From Lytechinus variegatus (lineage: Eukaryota; Echinodermata; Echinoidea; Temnopleuroida; Toxopneustidae), in the NCBI RefSeq assembly GCF_018143015.1, contig NC_054748.1, positions 18,045,356 to 18,109,355 on the forward strand: DNA of 64,000 nt, given 5' to 3'. Positions 41,990 through 54,510 of the stretch are shown here, one piece after another. The translations under genes and the position numbers were made by a program. Within the stretch, counting starts at the first letter, position 1; every line of letters starts with the position of its first letter. The notes below the pieces were generated by a model. The model saw only the letters and a program-made list of their open reading frames with translations. It was not told where the DNA came from and did not search any database.

Positions 41990-42450
41990 ATTATTTAAAT
42001 GACAAATCCACCCCCAACAAAAGTTGATTTGATTAAAAAGAGAAGTCCAAGAAGCATGACATTAGAAATTTCAGTTGGGGCATTTTAAAGTTTTGCTTAA
42101 TATTTCACAAAACAGTTAAATGCACATCGTGCTCAGTATGCAAATGAGGAGAGCAATGACATCATCCACTATTTCTTTGTATTTTGTTACATAAAATATG
42201 AAATATTCCCATTGTGGAGTGAAACAACGATTTATTCCTCCCTGAACATGTAGAATTAGCATACAGTTCAGTCAAGTTGGTCCTTATTGTTAAATACGTA
42301 AAAAATAAAATATTGTATGATTCAAACAATAAAAAACAAAACTAATAGAGTGAAGGCTATCCATCATCAACTGTCATTTGCATGTCACTGAATGGTGCAT
42401 ATCACTGTTATGTGAAATATAAGCGAAACTTTATGGCTTTAAAAATAAAA
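41990..42450. repeat. Diverged copy of the MITE family at 45511-46077
   Basis: The phrase caccccaacaaaagttgatt at about 42008 (with one base difference) matches the left end of the 45.5-kb element, and tatgcaaatgaggagagcaatgac matches its interior. Lies in intron 2 of the Myb-like gene. Boundaries are approximate. Confidence 0.45.
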
Positions 42451-43126
42451 AAAATCAGTGTTATACTAGTTTGAATGTTCTCTCTTTGAATCAGCATTTT
42501 TCTTGGTTAGACTTGACCTTAAATATCTAGGTGTAACAAATAAAACAATCCAATACATTTTTCTAAAACATGAATTGTAAAATTCAGTTGATTTTATTGG
42601 AGCTATTAAGTATTTTCGCTCAACTCAAATGATGACAGACAATGATAGACTGAAATGGTGATAACATCTATTACCTGAAAATCAACTGTAATTTTCAAAT
42701 TCAAGTTATAACAAATTTTGTTCATCTCTCCTTTAGCACTATTTAATATTTTCTGTGTTATTTCTATAGTTATTTCTATAGTATCGTGATATATTGTCAT
42801 ATATATTTTAGTAAAGTTCCTCCAGTCCTTAAAATGTTGATGATCCGACTTTTTTTTTTTTATTTCTGGTATTTTGCCACAACCGTTATCACAATATTGT
42901 GGACTGGTCCGCACTAAGCACAAAATAAAACCAGCAAATCAGGCTAATAAAATTGATTTATGGAACTTTATATAAGTTGCTTTTGGATAACCTTTATCTC
43001 TACATTTCTTTGAATAATCAAGTTGAATTATCAATAGATATACATGTAGTACTTCTTTTCCACTTCACCTCAACCTAATAATGGCTATATATATTTAGAT
43101 ATAAGTTCTTGTTCTTCATTTCACAG

Positions 43127-43445
43127 TTCATCTGACATGGGTCCAAATTCTGTTGATGGGGACAGCCATGCGTCAACATCTCGCTTGTCCATGAAGTCTG
43201 GGTTTCATACAGCACCAAAGCGAGCACCAAAGAGGACAGCGGACAATCTCTATGAGATTTACCTGGAAAAGGAGATTGAAAGAGTAGCGCTAAGTTCCAA
43301 GAAGCTGCGTGAAGAAATGAGCAAAATTGCCCTTGAGAAAGAGTTGATTGCTTTGAAAATTCAAAAATTGAAGAAAGAAATTGATTGCCCAGTCAAACAG
43401 GAAGTTTTTGATCTTACTTCTTGGCCTGAAATGTATTTGCTTTGA
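43127..43445 (+). CDS. Harbinger Myb/SANT-like protein, exon 3 and stop
   Basis: Follows a tttcacag acceptor and is open in the phase set by exon 2 to a TGA at 43443-43445. It encodes a Ser/Lys-rich linker and then a long amphipathic helix (LEKEIERVALSSKKLREEMS onward), likely a coiled coil for pairing with the nuclease or itself. The last residues are EMYLL. Confidence 0.82.
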
Positions 43446-46400
43446 ATATGTATGCATGTAGATACAAGTTGTTTTCTAGTGAATTTCACTAATTAAGTAG
43501 CTCATCCCTTCTTAATGTTTAACAATATTTTGTAAAAACATTTAAAAGCATGCCGTCATGAATATTTATTAGGTGGAGTGACAATGTCATGTCCCAGCTT
43601 TACTTTTTTTTATGTTATTACATGAAATCATAATCCCATATTTTCATACAGGTGTGCATAATATGTCTCCCTTGTAATAAAATAAGTTGCAGCAATGAAT
43701 ATCTTATGCATTAAATCATTTGCCAATCCAAATTTTTTTCTCATTCTTGAACAAAATATGAATATAGGAACATTCAAAAGAATAAGTGGGGATATTTTCA
43801 ATATATTGGTAATGATGATTTCCAATACACTATTTTAACAATGAATGAATGAAACTGCTTGTGTAAATGATGGGGTTAAAATGTTATGATTTTTCGTATG
43901 AAATATATACCGGTATATTTTACATAGCACAACTGTCACTTGAAATTCCACAAAATATTTTTTTAAAAGAAATTCTACTTTTTCAAACCTTTCTGCATTA
44001 TATTAAACTGTATGGTTTGTCTTCTTTTCCAGATTTTTGTTTGAAAAACATGATTTGTCTTATTTTCCTGATTTTTTTTACAACTTGAAAAAAAGAAAGG
44101 ATTTTCAATACTCTATATACAAAAAAAATTAATGATAATCACGGAAGTCCAAATAGATGATTGGTATGTAAATATTTTGTTTTACATCTTATAATAATTT
44201 CACATTAGCATGCAAGAGGGAGTCATCTATCACTGTAGTATTTATAAAGGATTTCGTTTCATGCTCTATGACAAATAAATTAACCATCTCTAACCAGTGA
44301 AAATCACTAGTTTGTCTGTAGGGATTCACAAAAGAATATGCTTGCATGAAGTAAAAAATGGTTAGAATCACCTATTTCATGTTCTATGGAGATAAAAAGT
44401 ACTTTTTTCAGTTTACTTTATGTCAAATCAATTACTTAAATTAAAGTAGGCCTACTATTTATAGTTTCTGAATCGAAATCCTGCAATTTAATGCAGTATA
44501 TATTGTATTTTGTATGGGACATGTCCCATATGACACACACTGTATTGTACGAGACAACTTTTAATAGTACAACTATTGAAAAATGAAGGGCAGTAATGAG
44601 ATCGTTATAGGATAATTTGATCACCCATGAGTCAAAGATAGAGAAACTGATATTGAAAGATTGCATCATTGAAAATGAAATTGTAGGAAAAACTTTTGCA
44701 TTGTCATTTGTCAGTCAGGACATTGCCAAAAAGAGGTTCTGAAAATCAGGGCTGCCCCTATTATGGATCATGAAATGTAGATATTATTTGGAACCATCAA
44801 TGAAACTATTATTCCACTGACCCGCAATATTTTCAATATTCTCGTGCTTTGCCAATAATCATTCCGGGCAGTGTTTGTACTTGATTATTTGATTACCAAA
44901 ATTATTGAAAAATGAAAATTACATTGTTCCCCCCCAAAAAAAAAAAAAAAAAAAACTATATCTGACTTCACTTTTGGTTAAAACTCATAATTTTCATACA
45001 ATTTAGGTATCATAGTAAAATATTACACTACGTATGACTTATTGAAAGCACGTTGAAATTCATATTTTTGAAGTTCCAGTGTGGATTCGCCCAATATTGG
45101 TTGGTAATTACCTCAAATATATGTAATCTTGTGCAAGCAAAAGAGAATATATATATATATATTTATATATGTATATACAGTTATATTTATGTGTTATAAA
45201 TTATTTGTACAGAAGTTATGCAGAATATATACAAATATGTTTATGTGTTATAAATTAATTATACAGTATATTGGTTGATAATTAAAATACATTGTATGCA
45301 AAAATTCATATTTCCTTTTTTCAAACTGATTATTTTGGTCAGGAGTGGACATTTTATGTGAAAGATGTAGGGGAGGGAGGATGAAATCCTAAAGGCAATA
45401 CAAAAATTAAAAAAATACCATCTTGAATGGGTAAATTTTCCAATAACCTTTATATACATATTGTTTCATCAAGAAGAGGAATTGTGTTTGAAACTCTATC
45501 ACTGTCATATTTAAAGGGCATGTTCACCCCAACAAAAGTTGATTTTTATAAAGAAAAATCAAACAAGAATAATGCTAAGTTTTTTACAAATCTGATGTAA
45601 AATAAGATAGTTATGAGATTTCATATTTTCGCTTATTTGAATAATTAAAACAGTTACAACATGCATATCAGTATGATGGATGATATGCAAATGAGAGATT
45701 CGATCATGTTACAATTATCTACTACTGCTATTAAAATTACAATTGCTATTATAATTTCTTTGAATTGGAGAATATATAATTTTTGAAATTCTACTATAAT
45801 AAAGTTAAATGGGAGGAATTAAAACTTTATTTCACATTTTAATGAGGAAAAATGAAAATATTTCATGTATAAAAAATACAAAAGAAATAGAGTGGATGAC
45901 ATCGATCACATCACTAACCAGGATATGCAGATATTAAACTGTTTTGTGAAACCATACTTTAAAACGCCATAAACTTCTTATTTACTTCACATTTTGATGA
46001 AATTTTTAGTGTTATGCTTGTTTGGATTTTCTCTTTTTGAAAGGACATTTTGTTGAGGTAGACTCTTGCCCTGTAATGATTAATTGCCCATTTTCATCAG
46101 ATTCATCCCTAAGATTGTTTGCAATCAATTGAATAAATTAAAAGGGATTAGGGGGCGGGGCACAATCCCTCAAGATGAAATCAAGGTGGCAGCCCCCGCC
46201 CCCCCCCCCCCCGATTGCCTTTCACGATTTTGGTTGAAGTGACCGATTAGTGAGGAGTTCTGGCATAACAAATTTTTCTTCAATTTTTTTTGGTGGGCTA
46301 TTTTAACCAATTATGATTCTCCTACCTAATTTAGAAAGAATATTGAGAAATATCCATTTTTATGCCGTCACTCTATTTTGGGGGGATTGATGTTTTATAT

Positions 46401-46756
46401 TTATGACGAGAAAAAATTAGTAAGCCTACAGTGTAATGTGAGAAACAATTATGTAAATTCATGAAATGTTTTGAAATTATTGAGAAAGAAAATAAAGCAA
46501 TGTTGATGATTTTTATCCTCACCACCCCCTTGCATGGTCGTATGCAGAATAGGGAGGGGGGCAGGGGCTGTTGCCCCCATCCCCCATTCATACATTTACA
46601 TTTATATACTTGAAAATAAAAACAAAAAAATCAAGTATCCACGAAATCCTTCAATTTCATTTAAGAAAAAAATTAAAACAAACATGGCCCCCAGAGTCAA
46701 GCCCCCGGAGTCAGTCGCTACGCTTCCTCACATTTTTTCTTTGTTTAATATTAAAA
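43446..46756. other. AT-rich spacer between the convergent Harbinger genes
   Basis: No host gene seen. Contains the MITE at 45511-46077, a long A tract at about 44938-44955, a short TA tract at 45148-45170, a C tract at 46198-46213 and a hAT-like G/C-rich remnant at about 46520-46585. Polyadenylation sites of both Harbinger genes should lie here. Confidence 0.55.
45511..46077. repeat. Palindromic MITE
   Basis: The left end holds agggcatgttcaccccaac and aaatcaaacaagaataatgc; the right end holds the inverse (gttatgcttgtttggatttt, then gactcttgccct). Arms are about 80 bases with AT-rich interior. Related to 1-115 and 41990-42450. Confidence 0.65.
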
Positions 46757-47833
46757 TCATTCCACATATTGATTAATAATGATTATAGTGATGTAGCGAA
46801 AGGCAACATACCGTGTGAAGTGATTATTGACAATTTGTTGCCGATATGCTTGGCCACCTAACCCATGTTGCTCGGCATTGTCTTGTGGCGGTTGGTTAAA
46901 GTCAACCTCCTCATCTTCTCCTTCCACGTCTGGTATATTAAGCATCTTGGCAATGTTGTGCAAGATACAACAGCATCCGATGATCCGACTTGCCTTCGAG
47001 GGGGATACTCTCAGCTCTCCATGTAAACAGTGGAAACGTCGTTTCAGCTGACCGATGGCTCTTTCCACCATACTTCGAGTGAGCTTGTGAGCCCTGTTGA
47101 ACCGTTCCTCAGCAGGAGTCTGTGGCCTGAGAAATGGAGTGACCAACCATCGTCGAGAAGGATACCCACTGTCTCCAAAGAGATGACCGTCTCCATTGTT
47201 GAGGATCTCACCCAGTCCACTTTGTCTCAAAATACGTGAATCGTGCACACTTCCAGGCCACTGGGCATCTATGTTGATGATCCTGTAACTTGCGTCAACC
47301 ACAATTTGAACATTGATGCTGTGGTACCTCTTTCTGTTGACGAACTGATCTTCGTTCTCCGTTGGTTCTTGTATCCTCACATGGGTGCCGTCAATAAGGC
47401 CAACAATGCCAGGAAAGTTAGCGATACCAAAAAATCTGTCCATGTTTTGCCGCCTTTCCACATCATTTGGCAGATGCACGAATTGATGCAGTTTGGTCAG
47501 TAAGGCGTCGGTAACCTGCGTGATTATCTTTGACACAGATGGTTGAGAGATACAAAGTGTGTCGCCATCAGTCCGCTGGAAACAGCCAGTGGCATAGAAA
47601 TGCAAAGCTGTGCATATCTTATCTATGGGTTCAATAGGAAAGTTTCGATTCGCTCTAGGGGCAATGTCATCGTAGATGAGATTGGTGATGTAAAGAATAC
47701 CTTCCCTGTCGAATCGATAGCGTTGGATAAGTTCAGCATTGGTGTATGTATTCAAGGGATGAACTCGTCTGTCTGCCAAATACCGTCTCATTTCATGCTG
47801 GTTGTGGTGCAGGCGGTGGATGAAAGCTGCCAT
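46757..47833 (-). CDS. HARBI1-like Harbinger DDE transposase
   Basis: An intact 358-codon frame, close to the usual 350-400 residues of HARBI1-type nucleases. A helix-turn-helix-like segment lies around 94-110 (CISQPSVSKIITQV). Catalytic residues are D148 (GLIDGTHVRI), D221 (LFGDSGYP) and E257 (SMVERAIGQLKRRF), with WPGSVHDSR between them. It is the nuclease that excises and inserts the element together with the Myb-like protein. The start ATG lies about 25 bases from the shared terminal sequence. A gtatgt donor at about 46811 (after NNHFTR) suggests that the last 17 residues may be intron read-through and that a short 3' exon exists. Confidence 0.93.
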   Translation of the reverse strand: MAAFIHRLHHNQHEMRRYLADRRVHPLNTYTNAELIQRYRFDREGILYITNLIYDDIAPRANRNFPIEPIDKICTALHFYATGCFQRTDGDTLCISQPSVSKIITQVTDALLTKLHQFVHLPNDVERRQNMDRFFGIANFPGIVGLIDGTHVRIQEPTENEDQFVNRKRYHSINVQIVVDASYRIINIDAQWPGSVHDSRILRQSGLGEILNNGDGHLFGDSGYPSRRWLVTPFLRPQTPAEERFNRAHKLTRSMVERAIGQLKRRFHCLHGELRVSPSKASRIIGCCCILHNIAKMLNIPDVEGEDEEVDFNQPPQDNAEQHGLGGQAYRQQIVNNHFTRYVAFRYITIIIINQYVE

Positions 47834-48276
47834 CTTTACTGTTTATGCTATACGGCAACCAAATTTAAGACAGCTCACAGCTGTCTTAAAGTTAGGGCAA
47901 AATTCTTAGCCATGTAGAATTTATGGAATACAGACTCTGCATATTTAAGAAAAGTTACTTAGCCATTCATCCTAAATCTGTCTTAGTCGCGCAAAAATTC
48001 TTAGCCAAATTCTTAGACAAAATTCTTAGCCAATTCTTTATGGAATACGCGTTTTGGCTAAGAATTTTGTCTTAGACAAAAAATAAGACAAAATGCTTAG
48101 ATTTTTGACTTAAGCATGCTTATCTCGTTTATGGAATACGGGCCCTGGTCTATTCAATTTCTTCATACTGCTATCTAAGGCATGCTTACGTAATAACTTG
48201 CTTTGAAATATGCCTTTCATAATGAAAGAAATGAAAGGTCATTTGACCAAAATTGTCCATGAAGTAACTACGAACT

Positions 48277-48493
48277 GGGGGGTGTTTCACAAAGATGTAA
48301 GTATGACTTAGAGTCGCACTTAAATACCAGTTTGCGTACGGTGTGAAAGGCTTGACCGCATTGGTCAGATCGTCTCAGGAGGACGCGCACTAATGCGTAT
48401 TTATCAATAAGATCGCGCGTTGCATATCTTGTACGCGTCGGCATTTAAGTGCGACTTAAGTCATACTTAAATCTTTGTGAAACACCCCCCCCC
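48277..48493. mobile_element. Short palindromic MITE
   Basis: Ends ggggtgtttcacaaagatgt and atctttgtgaaacacccccc, with arms of about 60 bases continuing through taagtatgactta and gtcgcacttaaat. The loop is GC-rich. It lies just outside the Harbinger right end. Confidence 0.8.
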
Positions 48494-49135
48494 TGCTGGT
48501 CTGTTAAGGAAACACTACATATTATATAATTTCTAAGGCTTAGAAATAGTTGCGATTTATAGGATCGATCGTAACTCTTTGTACAACCGGGCCCAGATCT
48601 CCCTATTATTCACTTGACAATAGTTTGGTTAATTTATAATTTATGAATGATTGTTGTACAACCTTATTAGGTACTCAAAGCGATGTTATATTTCTTACAT
48701 CATACTTATTCCCTAAATATTTATAAGATATTGTTACCTTTACATATTGGTCTCTTCAAAGATACGCGGCATTATTACCATCGCATATATTGGTTCCTTC
48801 CAATGTATAAGGTATCTTACCTTTACATAGTGTTTTTATCTTCGCATATATTAGTTTCTTTAAAGATATTAGGTATCTTTACCTTCACTTATATTGTATT
48901 ACTTTATTCAAGGATCTTTCATGTACATAGAGCCCCGTGTATAGCATTGAGTGGTGAACCATCAGAAAGTGCATATTAGAGATACTTAAATATGAAAGTA
49001 ATAATATAAATAATTTCGTGACGCAGCCACTGTATGTAACGTTCTATACTGCGCTTTGCTATTATTATTGTAGTGTCTATAAGATGATATTACCTTTATC
49101 CATGTAGGTTTTGTATATAGGCGTTTATATAAGTT

Positions 49136-49427
49136 AGTGGAGCGTTGTGGCCCAGTGGATTAATCACCGGACTTTGAAACAGAGGGTCATGGGTTTGAAT
49201 CCCAGCCATGGCGTAATTTCCTTCAGCAAGAAATTCATCCACATTGTGCTGCACTCGACCCAGGTGAGGTAAATGGGTACCTGGCAGGAATTTATTCCTT
49301 GAAATGCCATCGCGCTGTAAAAGGCTGCGAGGCTAAAGCCAGGGTAATAATATCCAATTAAGCGCATAGGGACGCATTTGGCAGTGATATGCGCTATATA
49401 AGCATGTTGGTATTATTATAATGATGT
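49136..49427 (+). mobile_element. tRNA-derived SINE
   Basis: The head has RNA polymerase III box A tggcccagtgg (49148-49158) and box B ggtttgaatcc (49192-49202). The body contains cccaggtgaggtaaatggg and ctggcaggaattta, and the tail reads aagcgcatagggac, gcgctatataagca and a tattatta run. It resembles SINEs seen in sea urchins and other deuterostomes. It would be copied by a partner LINE. Confidence 0.85.
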
Positions 49428-49489
49428 GAAATTTACATGAAAATGAAAATTCATAATTTATTGTTCGAAATAGACATGAAATTAAATAC

Positions 49490-49699
49490 TCAGAAAATTT
49501 GCTTTGCCCAATTGATCGTGGGCCCGGCAGCCGCTGTGCAGCACCAGATCGACGAGGCTCTATCCCTTTAATCATTGAACGTCAAACAGGGTAGCAGCAA
49601 CTTCAATCTTTTAACGTATTTTGGTCTGACGCGGCCGGGGTTTGAACCCCCGACCTCCCGGTTGTGAGACGGACGCTCTACCAACTGAGCCAAGACAAC
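49490..49699 (-). mobile_element. tRNA-derived SINE, opposite strand
   Basis: On the minus strand a tRNA-like head (about 49699-49625) has box A tggctcagttgg and box B gggttcaaacc, with a 7-base loop whose anticodon would be CAC (Val). The acceptor stem does not pair, so it is not a functional tRNA gene. The body follows with ctggtgctgcacagcggctg (about 49555-49535). Boundaries are approximate. Confidence 0.7.
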
Positions 49700-50519
49700 G
49701 GTATATTACGTATTACATATTTACCATTCGTTAATGATGATCATATAGGGCTGCACACATGCCGTGGACCATGTTGAATGCTTAAAGCGATGTCACATAC
49801 TTTCTCACACATTGTTTCCTTAAAGATATCGAAGTATAGGGGAATTCTACCTTCAAATAATATAGTGGTTTCTTTAAATACTGTAGATATCATTATATCC
49901 ACATGCATTATGATTTATTCCTGTTTCTTGTATACAGAGTCCCATATGGATTGTTCGATGGTGATTCACCCAAAAGTCCGTATTAGAGATACTAATTATT
50001 ATTGTAAGTACCTACATGTTTACGACGTTACTGCATTGACATAATATAGGTTTCGAATACTATGTCATGAAGATGTGACATTTATATATGGTTTACCGAA
50101 ACATAATGCAAGATGCAGTGTGTACAAGATGAGGTGAAATCTACATTTGCTATTCGTATAATGATGATAGGCCCATATGGCTGCACACATGCCTGCTATG
50201 TTTGGTGCACAAAGCGATCTTATATATACTTTCATCCACATTGTTTTCCTTTTAGTTATAAGGTAATTTTTATCTTGTTACATATGTTGGTTCCTACGAA
50301 GATATAAGGTGTTATTACCGTCATTATATTGATTTCTTCTTAAGTGTTTCTTGTATACAGACCCTTTCTTACAGCACTGAGTGATGATTTATCTGAAAAT
50401 GTGCGTTAGAGATATGTATTATATTATTGTTAGGATGCCTGCTATTTCAATTTGGCTACGTTCAATAGTCAGTACGCATATGCATACCTTGTTTGGTGTT
50501 TAAATCTATATTATATATA

Positions 50520-51310
50520 CAGTGCGTCCCAGAAAAAACGAAACCGAGACTTAGCGATCATTTATCATTATTTAATCATAAATAAAATAGACAAATGACC
50601 AACCAATTTAAAGCTTAGAATATCCTCTTTCATCTGATATTACTTAGATTATTTCAAATTCACGCATGAGTGAGCAAATGCAATTTGAAGAAAGGATATC
50701 AAATACTCATTTGGCGGGGGTATATGGGTTTCAAAAAGAAAAACACATTTTTGAAAAATTCAATATCTACTCTTTAATTTGATAACTAAATTACAGAAAA
50801 TAGACAAGAAATAACAAAGTTCTGGTCATTTGAAATAAGGCTTGAATTTCAATAATCTCATAAAAATGAAGAGGTTCTCCAGGCTGGCTTTCTAACTCTC
50901 TCGACACTCTGTTTTGTTGACGATCAGCCATGCATTAAATCTTTTGTTCACCATGCGAAAGCTTCTTTTTCTCATGAAATTATGGAAATACAAGCCTTAT
51001 TTCAAATGACCAGAACTTTTATATTTCTTGACCATTTTCTGTAATTTTGGTATCAAATTAAAGAGTAGATATTGAACTTTTCTGTGGTTTTCTTTTTGAA
51101 ACCTAGATACCCCCACCAAATGAGTTTTTTTGTATCCTTTCTTCAAAATGTTTTGCTCACTCATGCGTGAATAAGAAATAACCTAAGTAATATCAGATAA
51201 AGGAGGAGATTCTAAGCTTTAAATTGGTAGGTCATTTGTCTATTTTATTTATGATTAAGTTATGATAAATGATCGCTAAATCTCGGTTTCGTTTATTCTG
51301 GGACGCACTG
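50520..51310. mobile_element. Mariner/Tc1-type palindromic MITE
   Basis: Ends cagtgcgtcccagaaaaaac and ttattctgggacgcactg, flanked by TA on both sides. The two arms of about 350 bases are near-perfect inverted repeats around a loop of about 100 bases (50880-50980). The TA target and palindromic form fit a Tc1/mariner-mobilised MITE. Confidence 0.85.
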
Positions 51311-51642
51311 TACATATATATGTCACAGGCTAATGATAATAAGATCAATATCACGTATTGATTTTTATTCAAAAAATAGTCCATACATGCATAATATTTA
51401 ATTACCTGTACATAATTGGTTTCTTTGTCATTGAAATGACTTTAAGATGTCATTTATACTGTTTGTACTTTTATATAATAGGTTAAATGGTATATCAAGC
51501 CTTCCAAGCTTTTCCTAAGGCAATATTACTTGTATTGACTTGTCAAAATATGTAATGCTTTATACATGCATGAGACGGTATTGAATTTACGTAATTGACT
51601 TCTTTAAAGACGAAATATCTGTAAGATGTCAATCAGTGTACA

Positions 51643-54277
51643 CAGTGGCGTGCCGTGGGTCACGGCATTGGGGGGGCACCAGCAAAAATTTCGAGTCACT
51701 TAGGGAGCGCGCGAAGCGCGCTCAGTTGTTATACTGACCTAATAGAGATATTTTAAGGACATGCAGTGCCATCAAACGAATATGTATCTCACTGATTAAA
51801 TAATGCGAGCGCGAAGCGCGAGCTGAAAATTTGTGATATTGAGGGCTAAAATTGACATTATAAGCAAATTGTTTTGTGATCATGATACTTAACTGTCTCG
51901 TTAAACAAACAATGCGAGCGCAAAGCGCGAGCTAAAACTTTTGTATATACTGACCCTAAACAAGGAAATTTTAAGGATTATATTTTAGAATCCATTAAGA
52001 GTATAAATATCTCACCATAGTCATCTAATGCTAGTGCCATCCTTTGCTGATTTTGTTAGAATTACATCTAAACACAGCCATGAAGCACCTTTTGTAGTCA
52101 TGTAATCATGATTATCATACGTATCTTACTAATCAAATACTGCAAGCGCGAAAGCGCGAGCTGAAAATTTAGGAAATATAGACCTGAAGAGGGGCATTGT
52201 AAGAGTTGTTTGTAGGAATTCTCTAAGACCCTACGTATTTGACTAACCAAATGATGCGAGCGCGAAGCGCGAGCTGAAATTTTTGTATATATTGACCCCA
52301 AACATGGATATTTTAAGGACTATAGTTACAAATCCATTAAGTCAGAGTATACATATAACATATCTCATCAGAGTAATCTAATGCGAGTGCCAAGCGCTTG
52401 CTGATTTTGTTAGAATTACATCTAAACACATGGAGCACTTTTTGAAGTCATTGTAATCATGATTATCATACGCATCTCACTAATGAAACACTGCGAGCGC
52501 GAAGCGCGAGCTAAAATTTTCTGATATTCAGATCAGAAAAATTGACATTTTTACCCTAAAAAGACTGGGGGGCCTTTAAGCCCCCCCCCCCTGTACATAA
52601 ATCGCGATAACTTTTTTCGCATGAAGCGTTCGCGCCGCCATTTCATAACTTTTTTTTCTTGAGTTTTGCGCAATTTTTGATACCAAATTTGTATACCCCC
52701 ATGCCGCGGTTGCGGAGTTACGTAACATTTTCGTATTACATGTCACGTAAGAAATTGAAATTTGTATTCGTTTGTGTGTAAAGTGTATGGTATTTGAATG
52801 AATGTTATACACATTGTTTTCTAACTACATTTTCATTTGTTTCTTTCTATATTATGTCACTTGTGAATTCAAGTAGCAGTTCTAGGATATGAAAATAATG
52901 AAAACAATTGCATAAAAAATAAAGAAATACATAAGAAATGCAAAATAAAGAAATACATAAGAAATTAAAATCAAAGAAAAACATAAGAAAAGTAGTGCAA
53001 AATACCAGAATCGCTTGCACAACTATATTCTTGGGTGCAGGAAACACTGAATAGACAAGTAATGTCACACTTTAGTTGATTATGCTATAATTGATATTGA
53101 ATAAGTTATATATTACACAAACCCAAAATATACAGTGTATCTAGAATACTCAAGAATTTGCAATATGCAATATCTAATGTCCTAAAGTTTTTTGATAAAA
53201 ATTTGCATATTCACATAATTATGAATATAATTTGCATAAATTATGTGATATCTCTTATGCTTTGTTTTCACCAGCTAGTGTACATGTAACACATCACTTG
53301 TTTATCTTCCAAGATTGCTTTGGCTCATTGCAAGAGAGTGTAATGCAATAAAACATGCCAAATGTTGTATTTCTCTACATAACGCGTGCAGAGTACTTAT
53401 TTGCATATTTAGTAATTACTAATTTGCATAAGCATATCTAATAATTCAAGCACGAAATAACACAATTCCATGATAAACAACCTCTTCTTACAGCTGAAAA
53501 CCTTGAAACGGGAATTTATGGACCGCAATAGGTACCAAAGTATGAAAAATTCAATTTTTTGATAAAAATTTGCATATTCGCATAATTAATTATGCATATA
53601 TTAAAAAATACAATGAATATCAGTATTTTGACTATGTTTTCTTTTAGAGGACATGACAAAGGATGTGTGTGCCAAATTTGGTTGCGATCGGACGACCAAC
53701 GGCCGAGATCTTAGGGGGGGCCAAAAGGCCCCCCCCCCCAGTTTTTCTAGCCTCCAAAATAGCCCAGTCTTTTTAGGGTTAAGGACTGATTTCAGGAGTT
53801 CATGAAGAGCAGAAATCTCACCAATCCACTAGTAATGCGAACGTTAGCACGGACAGGAAATGTTTTATATCAAGACCTTAAAATAGGGCAATAACTTTCA
53901 GTAGTCATGAAAAAGAAGAATATATCACTACTTAAAACAATAATGACTCTAATTGCGAGGAAATATATTATTTTGTTGTATATTGATTTGAAAACCGGAG
54001 GCTTTAGTACAGCAGTTTTATATATCTCGTTAAAAAGTCTATGTGAGCACCAGGAACAATGAAGACACAATTAAGCAAATAAAGTTGTGAAAAAATGCTT
54101 CTTATGTTATATAACATAATATAACACTATGATAAATAACAATTTCTTCTTTCCCCCACTATACGTTTCTCTTCCTTTTTCCCTCTTTTTCTCCTTTTCC
54201 CCGTTTTTTTTTTTTTTTGGCCAGCCGATTGGGGGGGCACGTGCCCCCCATGCCCCCCCCCCGTAGTTACGCTACTG
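51643..54277. mobile_element. Non-autonomous hAT element with gcgcgaagcgcg array
   Basis: Flanked by a perfect 8-bp target duplication agtgtaca (51635-51642 and 54278-54285). Ends cagtggcgtgccgtgggtca and gtagttacgctactg. It holds at least six copies of gcgagcgcgaagcgcgagct-like motifs about 90-115 bases apart (51713-52510) and carries a nested MITE at 52554-53778. No transposase ORF. Confidence 0.9.
52554..53778. mobile_element. Nested MITE, piggyBac-like ends
   Basis: Ends ccctaaaaagactggggg and cccagtctttttaggg. The right flank is TTAA (53779-53782) and the left flank ttta (52550-52553), nearly a TTAA target. Same family as 40731-41465. It lies inside the hAT element at 51643-54277. Confidence 0.75.
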
Positions 54278-54510
54278 AGTGTACATATTGCTTTATTCCA
54301 AAATTGTTTTTGAAAAGTATGTTATTAACTTCAGGTATATACATTTTCTTCTTAAATTGTGTAAGGTCTCCAAAATGATATTGCATTCACATATTGACAT
54401 TTCTTCACGAATATAATGACTGCATGCATTAAAATGAATGTTTCTTTAAAGATGGTATGTATATTATCGTCACGTATACAAATTCGTTTCTTTATAGATG
54501 TAATGTAATA

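Larger units (their letters stand above)
26017..48144. mobile_element. Full-length PIF/Harbinger transposon, 22 kb with nested insertions
   Basis: Starts ggcccgtattccataaacga and ends with its inverse; flanked by CTG at 26014-26016 and 48145-48147. PIF/Harbinger elements make 3-bp target duplications and carry two genes, a DDE nuclease and a Myb/SANT-like DNA-binding protein. Both are present here, in convergent orientation, and look intact. Most of the length is insertion DNA within the first intron of the Myb-like gene. Confidence 0.85.

Noticed and set aside
49625-49699. tRNA-Val (CAC) gene on the minus strand
   Set aside because: The acceptor stem does not pair and the anticodon stem has a mismatch; SINE body sequence follows, so it is a SINE head.
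51713-52510. CRISPR-like pattern of short palindromic repeats with 90-115-base spacing
   Set aside because: The sequence is eukaryotic, spacers are similar to one another, and the array lies inside a hAT element with a perfect 8-bp target duplication.
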